Source of the DNA: Solemya velum gill symbiont
Lineage (GTDB): Bacteria; Pseudomonadota; Gammaproteobacteria; Chromatiales; Chromatiaceae
Reading direction: 5' to 3'
Assembly (NCBI RefSeq): GCF_000787395.1
Contig: NZ_JRAA01000001.1
Span: 620,001-684,000 of the forward strand
Length of the DNA: 64,000 bases
Shown here piece after piece: positions 1-9,028 of the stretch. The notes beneath the pieces are model-generated. The model was not told the DNA's origin. It saw nothing but the letters and a program-made list of their open reading frames with translations, and did not search any database. The first letter of the stretch is position 1. Each line of letters opens with the position of its first letter. Position numbers and translations under genes: made by a program.

Positions 1-2379
1 CAGAAAGACTGAGTCGCTACGCTCACCAGGCATGTGCTGCCAGATCTCTTCAGCGGTAAAGCTAAGGATTGGTGAAAGCCAGCGAACCAATGCTTCGGCA
101 ATGTGATACATGGCAGTTTGTGCTGAACGCCTTGCAAGGCTGTCTGCCTGGCATGTGTACTGCCGGTCCTTGGTGACATCCAGGTAGAAGCCTCCCATGT
201 CAGTGACACAGAAGTTATGAATCTTCTGGAAAATCAGGTGAAAGCTGTAGTCACGATAAGCTTCGATGATCTCATCCTGCAACTGCGCAGCTCGTGCAAC
301 AGCCCAGCGATCGAGTGACACCATCTTGTCGGCAGACACCATGTTGACAGACGGATCGAAACCGTCGAGGTTCGACAACAGGTAGCGTGCCGTGTTGCGA
401 ATACGTCGATAAGCATCGGCAGTACGCTTGAGAATCTCTTCAGAGACGTTCATCTCGCCGCGATAATCAGTTGCGGCCACCCACAAACGGATGATATCCG
501 CGCCCAGGTTCTTGATCACCTTCTGCGGCTGCAGTACGTTACCCTCTGACTTGGACATCTTGCGACCGTTGGCATCGACGGTAAATCCGTGGGTGAGAAC
601 GCTCTTATAAGGCGCGTGACCATACATGGCGGTCGACGTCATCAGGGATGACTGGAACCAGCCACGGTGCTGATCGGAACCCTCAAGGTAGAGATCTGCA
701 GGTGCATGCAGGCCATCACGATGATTCAGTACAGCGGCATGAGTAACGCCCGAATCGAACCATACATCCAGCGTATCCGTTACCTTTTCGTAGTCAGATG
801 CTTCATCACCAAGGAATGCCTCAACATCGAGAGAGAACCACGCCTCGATTCCCTGCTGCTCGACCTCTGCCGCAACACGCTCGATGAGTTCAGTTGTATT
901 CGGGTGCAATTCGCCAGTCTGCCGGTGAATAAAGAGTGTAATCGGGACACCCCATGTGCGCTGGCGCGAGATACACCAGTCCGGGCGTCCCTCGACCATA
1001 CCCTCGATACGCGCCTGGCCCCATTCAGGCATCCAGTGTACTTTTTTGATTTCTTCAAGTGCTGCCTTGCGCAAGCCATTCTGTTCCATGCTGATAAACC
1101 ACTGTGGTGTAGCACGGAAAATGATCGGTGTCTTGTGACGCCAGCAGTGCGGATAGCTGTGCACCAGCGCCTCTTCACGCAGCAGTGCGCCACGCTCCCG
1201 CAGCACATCGATAACGTGAGCATTGGCTTTCATCACATGTTCGCCAGCAAACAGCTCTGTGCCTTCAACAAATACACCATGACTATTGACCGGATTGTCG
1301 ACCGGCAGGTCGTAATACTGTCCGGCAACAAAATCCTCGACACCATGCCCCGGTGCTGTGTGGACAGCGCCAGTACCGGTCTCGAGCGTGACATGCTCAC
1401 CGAGAATAATCGGTACCTGTCGATCATAGAATGGATGCTGCAGCATGAGGTTTTCGAACTCACCGCCCTTTCCATAGGCGAGCACATGACAACGCTCGAT
1501 ATTCCAGCGATCCATGGTCTCCTTGAGCATGCCCTCGGCAACCATCAGGCGCTCTTTACCCGCATCATTTTCCACCTGAACAATGGCGTACTCGAGTGCG
1601 GGATTGAAGGCCACAGCCTGGTTCGCCGGTAGAGTCCACGGCGTGGTAGTCCAGATGACAACCGACATCGGGCCCTCACCGTGGTGATCAGGCACCGAAT
1701 GACAGCGTGCGAAAAATGCTTCCTCGTCAATGACGCCAAAACGCACATCGATTGCATGTGACTGCTTGTCCTTGTATTCGACTTCGGCCTCGGCAAGCGC
1801 AGATCCACAATCAGTACACCAGTGCACCGGCTTGGCTCCCTCGTGCAGATGGCCGTTGTCTACGATTTGCCCCAGGGAGCGGATGATCTCTGCCTCGACC
1901 TGGTATTGCATCGTCAGGTAGGGATTCGCCCAGTCACCAAAAACACCAAGACGCTTGAAATCCTCGCGCTGGCCATCGACCTGTTTGGTCGCATACGTAC
2001 GACACGCCTTGCGGAACTCGGCAGCAGTAACCTTTTTGCCTGGCTTGCCGACTTTCTTCTCAACCTGCAGTTCGATTGGCAGTCCATGACAATCCCAGCC
2101 GGGTACGTATGGCGCATCATAACCGTCCAGGGTGCGTGACTTGACGATGATGTCTTTCAGAACCTTGTTAACCGCATGGCCGATATGAATCTCGCCATTC
2201 GCGTAGGGAGGTCCATCGTGCAGAATAAAAGTCGGACGTCCCTTGCAGGCCTCGCGAATCTTTTCATAGAGACCTGTCTGCTCCCAATGGTGCAGCAGCG
2301 TGGGTTCACGTTGTGCCAGGTTACCCTTCATCGGAAAGGCTGTTTTTGGCAAATTCAGTGTCTCTTTGTAGTTACTCAC
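1..2379 (-). CDS. ileS: Isoleucyl-tRNA synthetase (partial, C-terminus beyond window)
   Basis: Class I aminoacyl-tRNA synthetase that charges tRNA-Ile in the cytoplasm. The frame reads 793 codons without a stop and runs off the left edge; the family is about 940 residues, so roughly the last 150 (tRNA-binding and zinc region) are missing. The HIGH signature appears as [13 protein letters not shown] near residue 60 and the KMSKS loop as KMSKSEGN near residue 600. The editing domain ([23 protein letters not shown]) lies between them. The start is GTG at 2379, because the protein begins [13 protein letters not shown] as in relatives and no ATG lies upstream in frame. It follows ribF by 37 bases, the usual gammaproteobacterial ribF-ileS order. 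The family assignment is certain. Confidence 0.97.
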   Translation of the reverse strand, partial: MSNYKETLNLPKTAFPMKGNLAQREPTLLHHWEQTGLYEKIREACKGRPTFILHDGPPYANGEIHIGHAVNKVLKDIIVKSRTLDGYDAPYVPGWDCHGLPIELQVEKKVGKPGKKVTAAEFRKACRTYATKQVDGQREDFKRLGVFGDWANPYLTMQYQVEAEIIRSLGQIVDNGHLHEGAKPVHWCTDCGSALAEAEVEYKDKQSHAIDVRFGVIDEEAFFARCHSVPDHHGEGPMSVVIWTTTPWTLPANQAVAFNPALEYAIVQVENDAGKERLMVAEGMLKETMDRWNIERCHVLAYGKGGEFENLMLQHPFYDRQVPIILGEHVTLETGTGAVHTAPGHGVEDFVAGQYYDLPVDNPVNSHGVFVEGTELFAGEHVMKANAHVIDVLRERGALLREEALVHSYPHCWRHKTPIIFRATPQWFISMEQNGLRKAALEEIKKVHWMPEWGQARIEGMVEGRPDWCISRQRTWGVPITLFIHRQTGELHPNTTELIERVAAEVEQQGIEAWFSLDVEAFLGDEASDYEKVTDTLDVWFDSGVTHAAVLNHRDGLHAPADLYLEGSDQHRGWFQSSLMTSTAMYGHAPYKSVLTHGFTVDANGRKMSKSEGNVLQPQKVIKNLGADIIRLWVAATDYRGEMNVSEEILKRTADAYRRIRNTARYLLSNLDGFDPSVNMVSADKMVSLDRWAVARAAQLQDEIIEAYRDYSFHLIFQKIHNFCVTDMGGFYLDVTKDRQYTCQADSLARRSAQTAMYHIAEALVRWLSPILSFTAEEIWQHMPGERSDSVFL

Positions 2380-2416
2380 AATAGTTCTCAGGTCTGTATC
2401 AATTCTTTATAACGGT

Positions 2417-3349
2417 TCAACGTTTCTCAAGCGCTTCCTGCGCATGGATAACGTCTTTATTAATCTGCATTTTCAAATCATCAAAGGATTCAAATTTTAT
2501 CTCGTTGCGCAGGTGTGCAACAAACTCCACCTCGATATGCATTCCGTACACCTCCCTGTCGAAGTTAAACAGGTGCACTTCCAGGATGACTTGTTTACCA
2601 TCATCGACAGTCGGTCGACTGCCGATATTTGCAACACCCTCGACAGGCGTGTCACCAAGCCCCTTCACGCGTACTGCGTAGACACCGTGCAACGGCGTCT
2701 TGCGACGGTGCGCCGGAATATTCAGCGTCGGAAAACCGATCGTACGTCCACGCTTGTCACCATGCGCGACTCGCCCGCAGACTGAATAGGGCCTTCCCAG
2801 CAGCGCCGTGGCTGTCTCGAGGTCATCATCCGCGAGGCACTGGCGTATCCGCGTGGAGCTGACGCGCTCACCATCAATCATGTGTGTATCCATATCGTCT
2901 ACAGCGAAACCGTGCAGTTCACCGGCATCGCGCAGCATCGTAGCGTTGCCACTGCGTGCACGCCCAAAGCGAAAATCGTCACCCACGTAGAGATGCTCAA
3001 CACCAAGACCACGTACCAGTATCTCGTCGATAAAGGTCTCTGCTCCCATGGAAGCCAGTCGACGGGAGAATTCCAGTATGAGCACCGTGTCAATTCCACA
3101 CGCCTGTAATACCTGGAGCTTCTCGCGTAAACGCGTCAGACGCGCCGGGGCTTCGTCGGGACGAAAATACTCGGTTGGCTGCGGTTCGAAGGTAATTACG
3201 GTCGAACGCAAGCCCAACTGGCTGCCGACATCATGCAACGAGCGAAAAACAGCCTGGTGCCCACGGTGTACACCGTCAAAGGTACCAATTGTGGCGACAC
3301 AGCCATGATCTTCGGGGCGTAGATTATGAAGCCCGCGTATTAGACGCAT
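2417..3349 (-). CDS. ribF: Bifunctional riboflavin kinase / FAD synthetase
   Basis: Phosphorylates riboflavin to FMN and adenylates FMN to FAD. The N-terminal nucleotidyltransferase domain has GTFDGVHRGH at residues 22-31. The C-terminal riboflavin kinase domain starts near residue 183 and shows GDKRGRTIGFPTLNI followed by GVYAVRV. At 310 residues it has the normal family length. It lies directly upstream of ileS on the same strand. The other usual neighbour, murJ, is absent and pyrC lies upstream instead. Both domains look intact. Confidence 0.97.
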   Translation of the reverse strand: MRLIRGLHNLRPEDHGCVATIGTFDGVHRGHQAVFRSLHDVGSQLGLRSTVITFEPQPTEYFRPDEAPARLTRLREKLQVLQACGIDTVLILEFSRRLASMGAETFIDEILVRGLGVEHLYVGDDFRFGRARSGNATMLRDAGELHGFAVDDMDTHMIDGERVSSTRIRQCLADDDLETATALLGRPYSVCGRVAHGDKRGRTIGFPTLNIPAHRRKTPLHGVYAVRVKGLGDTPVEGVANIGSRPTVDDGKQVILEVHLFNFDREVYGMHIEVEFVAHLRNEIKFESFDDLKMQINKDVIHAQEALEKR

Positions 3350-3458
3350 ATTCGAGCGGATGCTGACGAAAAACGCAATTATATCAGGATTAAAGCGTCA
3401 GGCTGCCTCATTTTCCGGCTCTTTGCCGAATGGAACGTATCGCACTCATATTCAAACA

Positions 3459-3472
3459 CCCGGACAACCGGG
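3459..3472 (-). terminator. Weak candidate hairpin between pyrC and ribF
   Basis: CCCGG and CCGGG form a 5-bp stem around a 4-base loop, just past the pyrC stop codon. On the minus strand it is followed by a T-rich but interrupted stretch, so termination would be weak at best. Confidence 0.25.
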
Positions 3473-3490
3473 AAATTCTGCAGCAAGCCG

Positions 3491-4828
3491 TTAGCGACCG
3501 GTGAATTCAAGTCGCCGACCCGCGATCACATTGGAAATGACACCCTGATCATAGACAATTTCACCATTGACAATCGTGGTGTCAATCGTCGAACCAAGGG
3601 TATCTCCCTCAAGCGGTGACCAGCCACACTTGTACAGTATATCCTGACGCTCAATTGTTATTGGCTTATCCAAATCGACCAATACCAGGTCCGCCCAATA
3701 GCCTTCACGTAAAAAACCGCGTTCCTTGATACCAAACAGCTGCGCCGGTGCATGAGAGCACTTGTTGACGACCTGTTCCAGCGTCAGAACACCATCGTGG
3801 TACAGCTCGAGCGCCATTTGCAGGGCATGCTGCACCAGGGGCAACCCTGCAGGTGCCTTGAAATAGCTGTTATCCTTCTCTTCAAGCAGGTGTGGTGCAT
3901 GATCGGTGGCGATAACATCGATTCGGTCTTCCGCGAGGGCCTTGCGCAGTCCTGCTTTATCCGAGGCCTTTTTAACCGCCGGGTTGCACTTGATCAGGGT
4001 GCCTTTGCGCGCATAATCGCTTTCATCAAAATAGAGATGATGCACACATGCCTCGGTGGTAATACGCTTGTCGAGAACAGGGCCCGGTTCGAACAACTCA
4101 AGCTCGCGTGCCGTCGTCATGTGGAGTACGTGCAGACGGGTGCCATGCTCTTTAGCCATCGCAACAGCCATTGAGGATGACTTGTAGCATGCCTCTTCGC
4201 TACGAATCAGCGGGTGATACTCAATCGGGACATCTTCACCGTATTTCTCACGATAGATTGCCTCGTTCTGTTCGATCATTGGCGAATCTTCACAATGCGT
4301 CGCTATCAGCATTGGCGCATCACGAAAAACCATTGCCAGTGTCTCGGGGTTATCGACCAGCATGTTGCCCGTTGATGCACCCATGAATATCTTGATACCG
4401 CAGGTCTGATCCGGCTTCAGTTTACGGATCTCGTCAATATTGTCGTTGGTGGTACCCATATAGAAGGCGTGGTTCGCCATGCAGCGGCCGGCCGCCAACT
4501 GGTACTTGGCTTCGAGCGCCTCAACTGTAATCGTTTGAGGATTGGTATTCGGCATCTCCATGTAGCTGGTGATACCGCCCGCAGCTGCCGCACGAGATTC
4601 GGTCGCCATATCCGCCTTGTGGGTCAGGCCCGGCTCACGAAAATGAACCTGGTCGTCAATCATGCCCGGCAGCAGATGCTTGCCGCCTGCATCGATCACC
4701 CTGTCATTGGCCTGCACACTGATTTCGCCACCAACCTGCGCAATGCGTCCATCAGCAACTCGCAGATCACCCTCGCTGATACGGCCCTCGTTAACAATGC
4801 GGGCATTCTTGATCACTATTGATTTCAT
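3491..4828 (-). CDS. pyrC: Dihydroorotase, class I type, with a D-x-Q-x-H metal motif
   Basis: Predicted to cyclise carbamoyl aspartate to dihydroorotate in pyrimidine synthesis. The fold is an amidohydrolase: an N-terminal beta domain, IDDQVHFREPG at residues 57-67, then THCED, LHVLHMTT and a C-terminal DVIATDHAPH. Canonical enzymes carry D-x-H-x-H at the first site; here it reads D58-D-Q60-V-H62, so one metal-binding histidine is glutamine. From memory, this variant occurs in a recognised class I subgroup, including Bacteroidetes proteins annotated as dihydroorotases. The remaining ligands are present and the length (445 residues) is normal. The start codon abuts the gloB gene with no gap, so pyrC and gloB are probably co-transcribed. 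A non-catalytic or alternative amidohydrolase role cannot be excluded. Confidence 0.9.
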   Translation of the reverse strand: MKSIVIKNARIVNEGRISEGDLRVADGRIAQVGGEISVQANDRVIDAGGKHLLPGMIDDQVHFREPGLTHKADMATESRAAAAGGITSYMEMPNTNPQTITVEALEAKYQLAAGRCMANHAFYMGTTNDNIDEIRKLKPDQTCGIKIFMGASTGNMLVDNPETLAMVFRDAPMLIATHCEDSPMIEQNEAIYREKYGEDVPIEYHPLIRSEEACYKSSSMAVAMAKEHGTRLHVLHMTTARELELFEPGPVLDKRITTEACVHHLYFDESDYARKGTLIKCNPAVKKASDKAGLRKALAEDRIDVIATDHAPHLLEEKDNSYFKAPAGLPLVQHALQMALELYHDGVLTLEQVVNKCSHAPAQLFGIKERGFLREGYWADLVLVDLDKPITIERQDILYKCGWSPLEGDTLGSTIDTTIVNGEIVYDQGVISNVIAGRRLEFTGR

Positions 4829-5608
4829 TTAGTCATACTCCCTGTCTTTCCAGGTTCGTACTGCGGTAAAAACTTCTGTGCCGCCAGACAATGATCTGCC
4901 GGCATATTTCTCTGCTGCAGCAATGACATGCGCTTCAGCTGTCCTCAAAAAAGGATTCGTCTCCTTCTCCAGCGACAGCAGCGATGGCACTGTCGGCTTG
5001 CCTGCCTTGCGTCGTTCACTGTCATTATGGATTCGTTCGGCAAGTACCTCACTGTCAGGCTCGACCCATTTTGCAAAACCGAGGTTGGCCAGTGTGTACT
5101 CATGCGCACAGTAGACAAGGGTATCACCCGGCAGTGATGCAATTGCCATCAGCGAGTGATGCAGCCGTTCATGCGTACCACTGAACACCCTGCCACAACC
5201 TGCAGCAAACAGGGTGTCACCGCAAAACAGCATGCCATGCCCAAAATAGGCGACATGCCCCTCGGTATGTCCCGGCACATCCATGACTTCAAACTGCGCA
5301 CCAATTTCAGGCAATTCAACCTTGTCACCGGCACCGACCCGTTCTGTCAGCGAGGAGATCGGCTCATTGCGCGGGCCAAAAACGGGAATACCGGGAAACG
5401 CCTCAAGAAGCTCCCGGACACCACCGACATGGTCACCATGTTTATGAGTAACAAGTATCGCACTGAGAACCAGCCCATTCTCTGAAAGATATTCAAGCAC
5501 GGGATCTGCATCACCGGGATCAACGACCCCTGCAGAGCCGCCATCTCCACCTGTCAGGCACCAGATATAGTTATCGTCAAATGCAGGTATCGGAAAAACA
5601 TCAATCAT
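4829..5608 (-). CDS. gloB: Hydroxyacylglutathione hydrolase (glyoxalase II)
   Basis: Hydrolyses S-lactoylglutathione to lactate and glutathione, the second step of methylglyoxal detoxification. The metallo-beta-lactamase motif THKHGDH is at residues 54-60. Further metal ligands follow in PGHTEGHVAY and FCGDTLF, and CAHEYTLANL matches the glyoxalase II substrate region. At 259 residues it has the usual bacterial length. The start overlaps the hisI stop by four bases (ATGA) and the stop abuts the pyrC start, so hisI-gloB-pyrC looks like one transcript although the three pathways are unrelated. Confidence 0.96.
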   Translation of the reverse strand: MIDVFPIPAFDDNYIWCLTGGDGGSAGVVDPGDADPVLEYLSENGLVLSAILVTHKHGDHVGGVRELLEAFPGIPVFGPRNEPISSLTERVGAGDKVELPEIGAQFEVMDVPGHTEGHVAYFGHGMLFCGDTLFAAGCGRVFSGTHERLHHSLMAIASLPGDTLVYCAHEYTLANLGFAKWVEPDSEVLAERIHNDSERRKAGKPTVPSLLSLEKETNPFLRTAEAHVIAAAEKYAGRSLSGGTEVFTAVRTWKDREYD

Positions 5609-6054
5609 TTGTAGAGCTCTTCAGGATTGATCAGGGGTTCACCGTCGATGACAACCCTGTCACCATCAACCTTGTGATAGAAACAGCTGCGGCGACCTGT
5701 GTGACAAGCGGGACCTGTCTGATCAACCTTCAGCAACAGTGCGTCACCATCACAATCGAAACGCATCTCGATCAGTTTCTGAATCTGCCCCGAGGACTCT
5801 CCCTTGCGCCAGTAGGCCTGGCGTGAACGCGACCAGTAGCAGACACGACCGGTTTCCAGCGTCTCCTCGATTGCGGCACGGTTCATCCACGCCATCATGA
5901 CAACCTCACCACTGTCGTACTGCTGTGCAATCGCAGGCACTAATCCATCGCTGTTGTATTTGAGCGCTTCCAGGGTCTCGCCCAGCGTCTTGGCATCACC
6001 TGCAGAATCCTGCTCGCGTAACTTGAAAAATCCCATCGCTGTATCCACGCCCAT
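5605..6054 (-). CDS. hisI: Phosphoribosyl-AMP cyclohydrolase (stand-alone HisI)
   Basis: Opens the purine ring of phosphoribosyl-AMP in the third step of histidine synthesis. The signature WSRSRQAYWRKGESSG and the zinc-site cysteines in RFDCDGD and GPACHTGRRSC are all present. There is no fused HisE domain, so phosphoribosyl-ATP pyrophosphatase must be encoded elsewhere. The 149-residue frame has about 20 extra N-terminal residues before the domain; a second in-frame ATG at 6036 (MGFFKLREQ) is an alternative start. It is first in the hisI-gloB-pyrC run and is divergent from the sensor gene at 6130. Confidence 0.95.
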   Translation of the reverse strand: MGVDTAMGFFKLREQDSAGDAKTLGETLEALKYNSDGLVPAIAQQYDSGEVVMMAWMNRAAIEETLETGRVCYWSRSRQAYWRKGESSGQIQKLIEMRFDCDGDALLLKVDQTGPACHTGRRSCFYHKVDGDRVVIDGEPLINPEELYK

Positions 6055-6129
6055 TTCTACTATTGGGTTTAAGTCAGTCTGAGATCATTGTAAGCCATTT
6101 CCAACGATTATTTGATGTAAAATAGCCGC

Positions 6130-7080
6130 ATGAAGCAGACTGACAACCTCAAACAAAGTGTCGAGATCCAACGCGCCTCCCTGCATAACATGCTGGTAGA
6201 CCCGACACAGCGTATTGCGCATGAACTGGCGGCCGTATGGGGCGACCTTGAAACTATCAATTCGCTGCTCGGTAATGCCTTCTCAATGGTGCCCTTCGCA
6301 ACCTATCTCTATGTTGTAGATGCAGAGGGTATCCAGCAGAGCTTCAATGCATCACGCAACGGCTTTATCGAGCTCGACTACCACCGCAACCGCTCACAGC
6401 GACCTTACATGCAGCCCTATCCGCCGCGGGACACCATGTCGCTGTCTGAATCCTATATCAGCATGCGCAGCAAGCGTCCCTCGGTCACGGCCATGCAGCC
6501 GATCATCAAGGATGGTGAATTCGTTGGATTTTTAGGTATCGATTTCGACTTGCGCGAACTGCCGCTGACACGTGCAATCTATGAGGAACCGCACCAGTGG
6601 CACCAGCTCAAGGGCGACCCTGCCATACGCGGACAGCTGTTTCAGCAGAGTCGCGCCGAAAGCATGCTTGACCAGCATATCGACGATATTCTGCCCGTTA
6701 TAGAAGAGCTGATGGCAGAAAGCGGCGTGTTTCACGGCAAGATCCACTTTGCATCAAGCCGTGCAACCATCTGGCACATCGACGACCCATATCGCTACCG
6801 GCTTCTCAACTATGACGCCCTGATCGACCCGGATATCTGTCTCGCCTATCCACACCGTGCCTATCCTGACAATGCACTGGTACCGAAATCTGCGCTGCAG
6901 CCGATCCTCGAGACCTTCAAATACCTGCGCTTTGCAGATGAAACCATCTATTTGCGTGCCGGCTCGGTGAATATTTTCAATGGAATTGTCGGGTTGAACT
7001 TTTCCTGCGATGGTTCACACTATATCCCCCATGAGCAGTTCCTCGCCCGGGATTCCGATTTCTGGGGCGGTATTGCCTGA
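6130..7080 (+). CDS. PDC/Cache sensor domain protein, soluble, function unknown
   Basis: A 316-residue protein resembling PDC sensor domain proteins widespread in gammaproteobacteria. The first half (about residues 50-165) looks like a Cache-type ligand domain, with FATYLYVVDAEGIQQSF, DYHRNRSQRPYM and GFLGIDFDLRELPL. The second half is conserved in the family (IHFASSRATIWHIDDPYRYR) but has no function I can name. No signal peptide, membrane segment, kinase, GGDEF, EAL or methyl-accepting domain is visible, so it would act in the cytoplasm if it senses a small molecule. No clear Shine-Dalgarno sequence precedes the ATG. The bolA gene follows on the same strand after 33 bases. Confidence 0.75.
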   Translation: MKQTDNLKQSVEIQRASLHNMLVDPTQRIAHELAAVWGDLETINSLLGNAFSMVPFATYLYVVDAEGIQQSFNASRNGFIELDYHRNRSQRPYMQPYPPRDTMSLSESYISMRSKRPSVTAMQPIIKDGEFVGFLGIDFDLRELPLTRAIYEEPHQWHQLKGDPAIRGQLFQQSRAESMLDQHIDDILPVIEELMAESGVFHGKIHFASSRATIWHIDDPYRYRLLNYDALIDPDICLAYPHRAYPDNALVPKSALQPILETFKYLRFADETIYLRAGSVNIFNGIVGLNFSCDGSHYIPHEQFLARDSDFWGGIA

Positions 7081-7113
7081 CACATATCTATTTCGTGAAG
7101 AGTGAGAACTGCA

Positions 7114-7428
7114 GTGAGTCGTAAAGAAGAGATTGAACACCTGCTCCAGGAAAGCTTTACCCCGATGTTTCTGGAGGTGGCAGATGAATCCCATATGCAC
7201 AGTGTTCCCGAGGGTTCCGAGTCACACTTCAAGGTCACCTTGGTGAGCGATCAATTTGATTCCAAACCACTGGTACAACGTCACCGTGCCGTGAACAGCT
7301 CACTTGCTGCACTGCTTGCAGACGGCATCCACGCACTCGCACTTCACACCATGACACCAGAAGAGTGGTTTGCTAAAGGCGGAGTTGCTCCCGACTCACC
7401 ACCTTGTCTTGGTGGTTCTAAAAAGTAA
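7114..7428 (+). CDS. bolA: BolA family protein
   Basis: A 104-residue BolA-fold protein. The core FLEVADESHMHSVPEGSESHFKV (residues 20-42) closely follows E. coli BolA, ending with HALALHTMTPEEW and the SPPC motif. BolA proteins affect transcription and morphology under stress and partner glutaredoxins around iron-sulfur clusters. The proposed start is GTG at 7114, where MSRKEEIEHLL aligns with BolA N-termini and a GAGA sequence sits seven bases upstream. An in-frame GTG at 7102 would add four residues. The next gene is a glutaredoxin-like protein 20 bases downstream, which fits the known BolA-glutaredoxin partnership. Start certainty is moderate and family certainty is high. Confidence 0.9.
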   Translation: MSRKEEIEHLLQESFTPMFLEVADESHMHSVPEGSESHFKVTLVSDQFDSKPLVQRHRAVNSSLAALLADGIHALALHTMTPEEWFAKGGVAPDSPPCLGGSKK

Positions 7429-7448
7429 CAGATCAGAGGTTTTCAAAC

Positions 7449-7826
7449 ATGATATTCGAAGGACTTCGCTGGATTATCGGCCGTGGTGTGCTTGCCTACG
7501 AAAAAATGACTGCACCGGAACCACCTGTGTACAGCATGGAGCAGCAAGCCGCGATTGATGCACAGACACAGGGACTGGCGCTGTATGAATTCAAGGCATG
7601 TCCTTTCTGCATGAAAGTACGCAAAGAGCTTCGCCGCAAGGGATTTAACGTTGAACTGCGTGATGCAAAACGCAATCCCGCGTGGGGAGATGAACTCAGG
7701 GAAGAGGGTGGGAAATACCAGACACCCTGCCTGAAAATCACCAGTGGTGACGGCCAGGTTGAATGGCTTTACGAATCGGATGACATTATTGACTGGCTCG
7801 GCAAAAATATTGTCATCCAGGCCTGA
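7449..7826 (+). CDS. Glutaredoxin-like thioredoxin-fold protein (CPFC)
   Basis: A 125-residue protein whose C-terminal 80 residues form a glutaredoxin or GST-N-like thioredoxin fold. The dithiol active site is C51-P-F-C54, followed by KVRKELRRKG, the cis-proline region YQTPCLKI, and YESDDIIDWL. The first 40 residues are an extension (FEGLRWIIGRGVLAYEKM) that may be an amphipathic helix; it is too polar for a confident membrane anchor. It probably reduces disulfides or glutathione mixed disulfides. It is not a CGFS monothiol type, although it sits beside bolA. It is last in a three-gene run, and rimI faces it from the opposite strand 45 bases away. Confidence 0.85.
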   Translation: MIFEGLRWIIGRGVLAYEKMTAPEPPVYSMEQQAAIDAQTQGLALYEFKACPFCMKVRKELRRKGFNVELRDAKRNPAWGDELREEGGKYQTPCLKITSGDGQVEWLYESDDIIDWLGKNIVIQA

Positions 7827-7871
7827 ACCGGGCAACGAAACAGTTTCGATTTGCAGTTTGTAACTGACTAA

Positions 7872-8339
7872 CTACAAGAGTGACATGGCGTAAACCAGCG
7901 CATCCTCTCTCTTGTCACCATCAGGATAGTAGTTGGGGCGAAAACCGATCTCATTGAAACCGTAATCAAGGTAGAGTTGTTGGGCAACGACGTTTGACGC
8001 ACGCACCTCGAGAAACAGGGTTTCAACACTCCGCTCTCGTGCAATAGCGATAAGACGGTCCAGCAGCTGTCTGCCATACCCCCGTCCCTGCAGGTGCGGG
8101 TGAATACAGATATTCAGCAGGTGTGCTTCACCGGCTGCAGCACTCAACATGGCATAACCGATGATTGAGCTTTCCTGCTCGGCGATGATACCGATATAAC
8201 CAGCCTGCAGGCAGTCACGAAATATCCCCCTGGTCCAGGCGTGCTTATAGGCGATCGTCTCAATCTTCATCACTGCACCGAGGTCTTGACGGGTCATCTC
8301 ACGGCATGAAATTTCGTCCGGCTTGATTACTGCGCTCAC
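7872..8339 (-). CDS. rimI: Ribosomal protein S18-alanine N-acetyltransferase (GNAT)
   Basis: GNAT-fold acetyltransferase expected to acetylate the N-terminal alanine of ribosomal protein S18. The acetyl-CoA loop is visible as HLQGRGYGRQLL near residue 80-90, followed by LEVRASNVVAQQLYLDYGF, characteristic of RimI. The length of 155 residues is normal. The start is GTG, and GTGA overlaps the stop of the upstream uracil-DNA glycosylase gene by four bases, indicating translational coupling. A related small GNAT with another substrate is possible but less likely given RimI-specific sequence and context. Confidence 0.92.
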   Translation of the reverse strand: MSAVIKPDEISCREMTRQDLGAVMKIETIAYKHAWTRGIFRDCLQAGYIGIIAEQESSIIGYAMLSAAAGEAHLLNICIHPHLQGRGYGRQLLDRLIAIARERSVETLFLEVRASNVVAQQLYLDYGFNEIGFRPNYYPDGDKREDALVYAMSLL

Positions 8340-9019
8340 GACAAGTCTCCGAGCTTGCGCATCGCAAATTGCAGATCTTCCCAGCTTTTTCGTTTCTCTG
8401 ACGGCTGGCGCAGCAGGTAGGCAGGATGATAGGTCACTATCATCGGCACCTTCTGCCCTCCATAGTGGTAGAGCTCACCACGCAGCTGGCCAACCGGTTT
8501 GTCACTATCCAGCAGACTGGTCGCTGCAACCCCACCTACCGCAAGCAGTAATTTCGGTGCGACCAGTTCGATCTGGCGATTGAGATAGTGGCGGCAGGAG
8601 ATCATCTCTTCTGGCGAGGGATTACAGTTTCCCTGCGGTCGGCATTTGAGAATATTGGCAATATAGACCTGCTCACGACTGAATCCGCAGGCGAGCAGCA
8701 TCTGGTTGAGCAACTGCCCCGCCCTGCCGACAAAAGGTTCTCCCTGCCTGTCCTCGTCTGCGCCGGGAGCCTCGCCGATGATCATCAGCTCTGCATGCTG
8801 ATTGCCTGCGCCAAAAACTGTTTGTGTGCGTGTGGCAGCAAGTCCGCAGCGATGACACGTCTCAACAGCCTGCTGAAGGGATTCCCAATCATGCAACTGC
8901 TCTTCAGCTTCATCCGGCTGTGTAACGTCTACAATATCACCAGGCTGGTGTTGCTGACGACGCGACCACAGCTGGATGCCCATGGCATCCAGCATGCTGT
9001 GTTGTCGCTGGTCCAACAT
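8336..9019 (-). CDS. Family 4 uracil-DNA glycosylase, iron-sulfur type
   Basis: Removes uracil from DNA in base excision repair. The catalytic motif [20 protein letters not shown] and the C-terminal HPAYLLRQ motif mark family 4. Cysteines at positions 55 and 58 (CHRCGL), with more in [10 protein letters not shown] and MISCRHYL, fit the C-x2-C...C...C pattern that binds a 4Fe-4S cluster. The 50-residue N-terminal region is polar and variable, as is common. Only nine bases separate it from the leuA stop upstream, and it overlaps rimI downstream. Confidence 0.94.
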   Translation of the reverse strand: MLDQRQHSMLDAMGIQLWSRRQQHQPGDIVDVTQPDEAEEQLHDWESLQQAVETCHRCGLAATRTQTVFGAGNQHAELMIIGEAPGADEDRQGEPFVGRAGQLLNQMLLACGFSREQVYIANILKCRPQGNCNPSPEEMISCRHYLNRQIELVAPKLLLAVGGVAATSLLDSDKPVGQLRGELYHYGGQKVPMIVTYHPAYLLRQPSEKRKSWEDLQFAMRKLGDLS

Positions 9020-9028
9020 ATATCTGGC

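Noticed and set aside
667-1632. 321-residue open frame on the plus strand over ileS
   Set aside because: It is antisense to a clearly conserved ileS, has no recognisable domain, and reflects the codon usage of the real strand.
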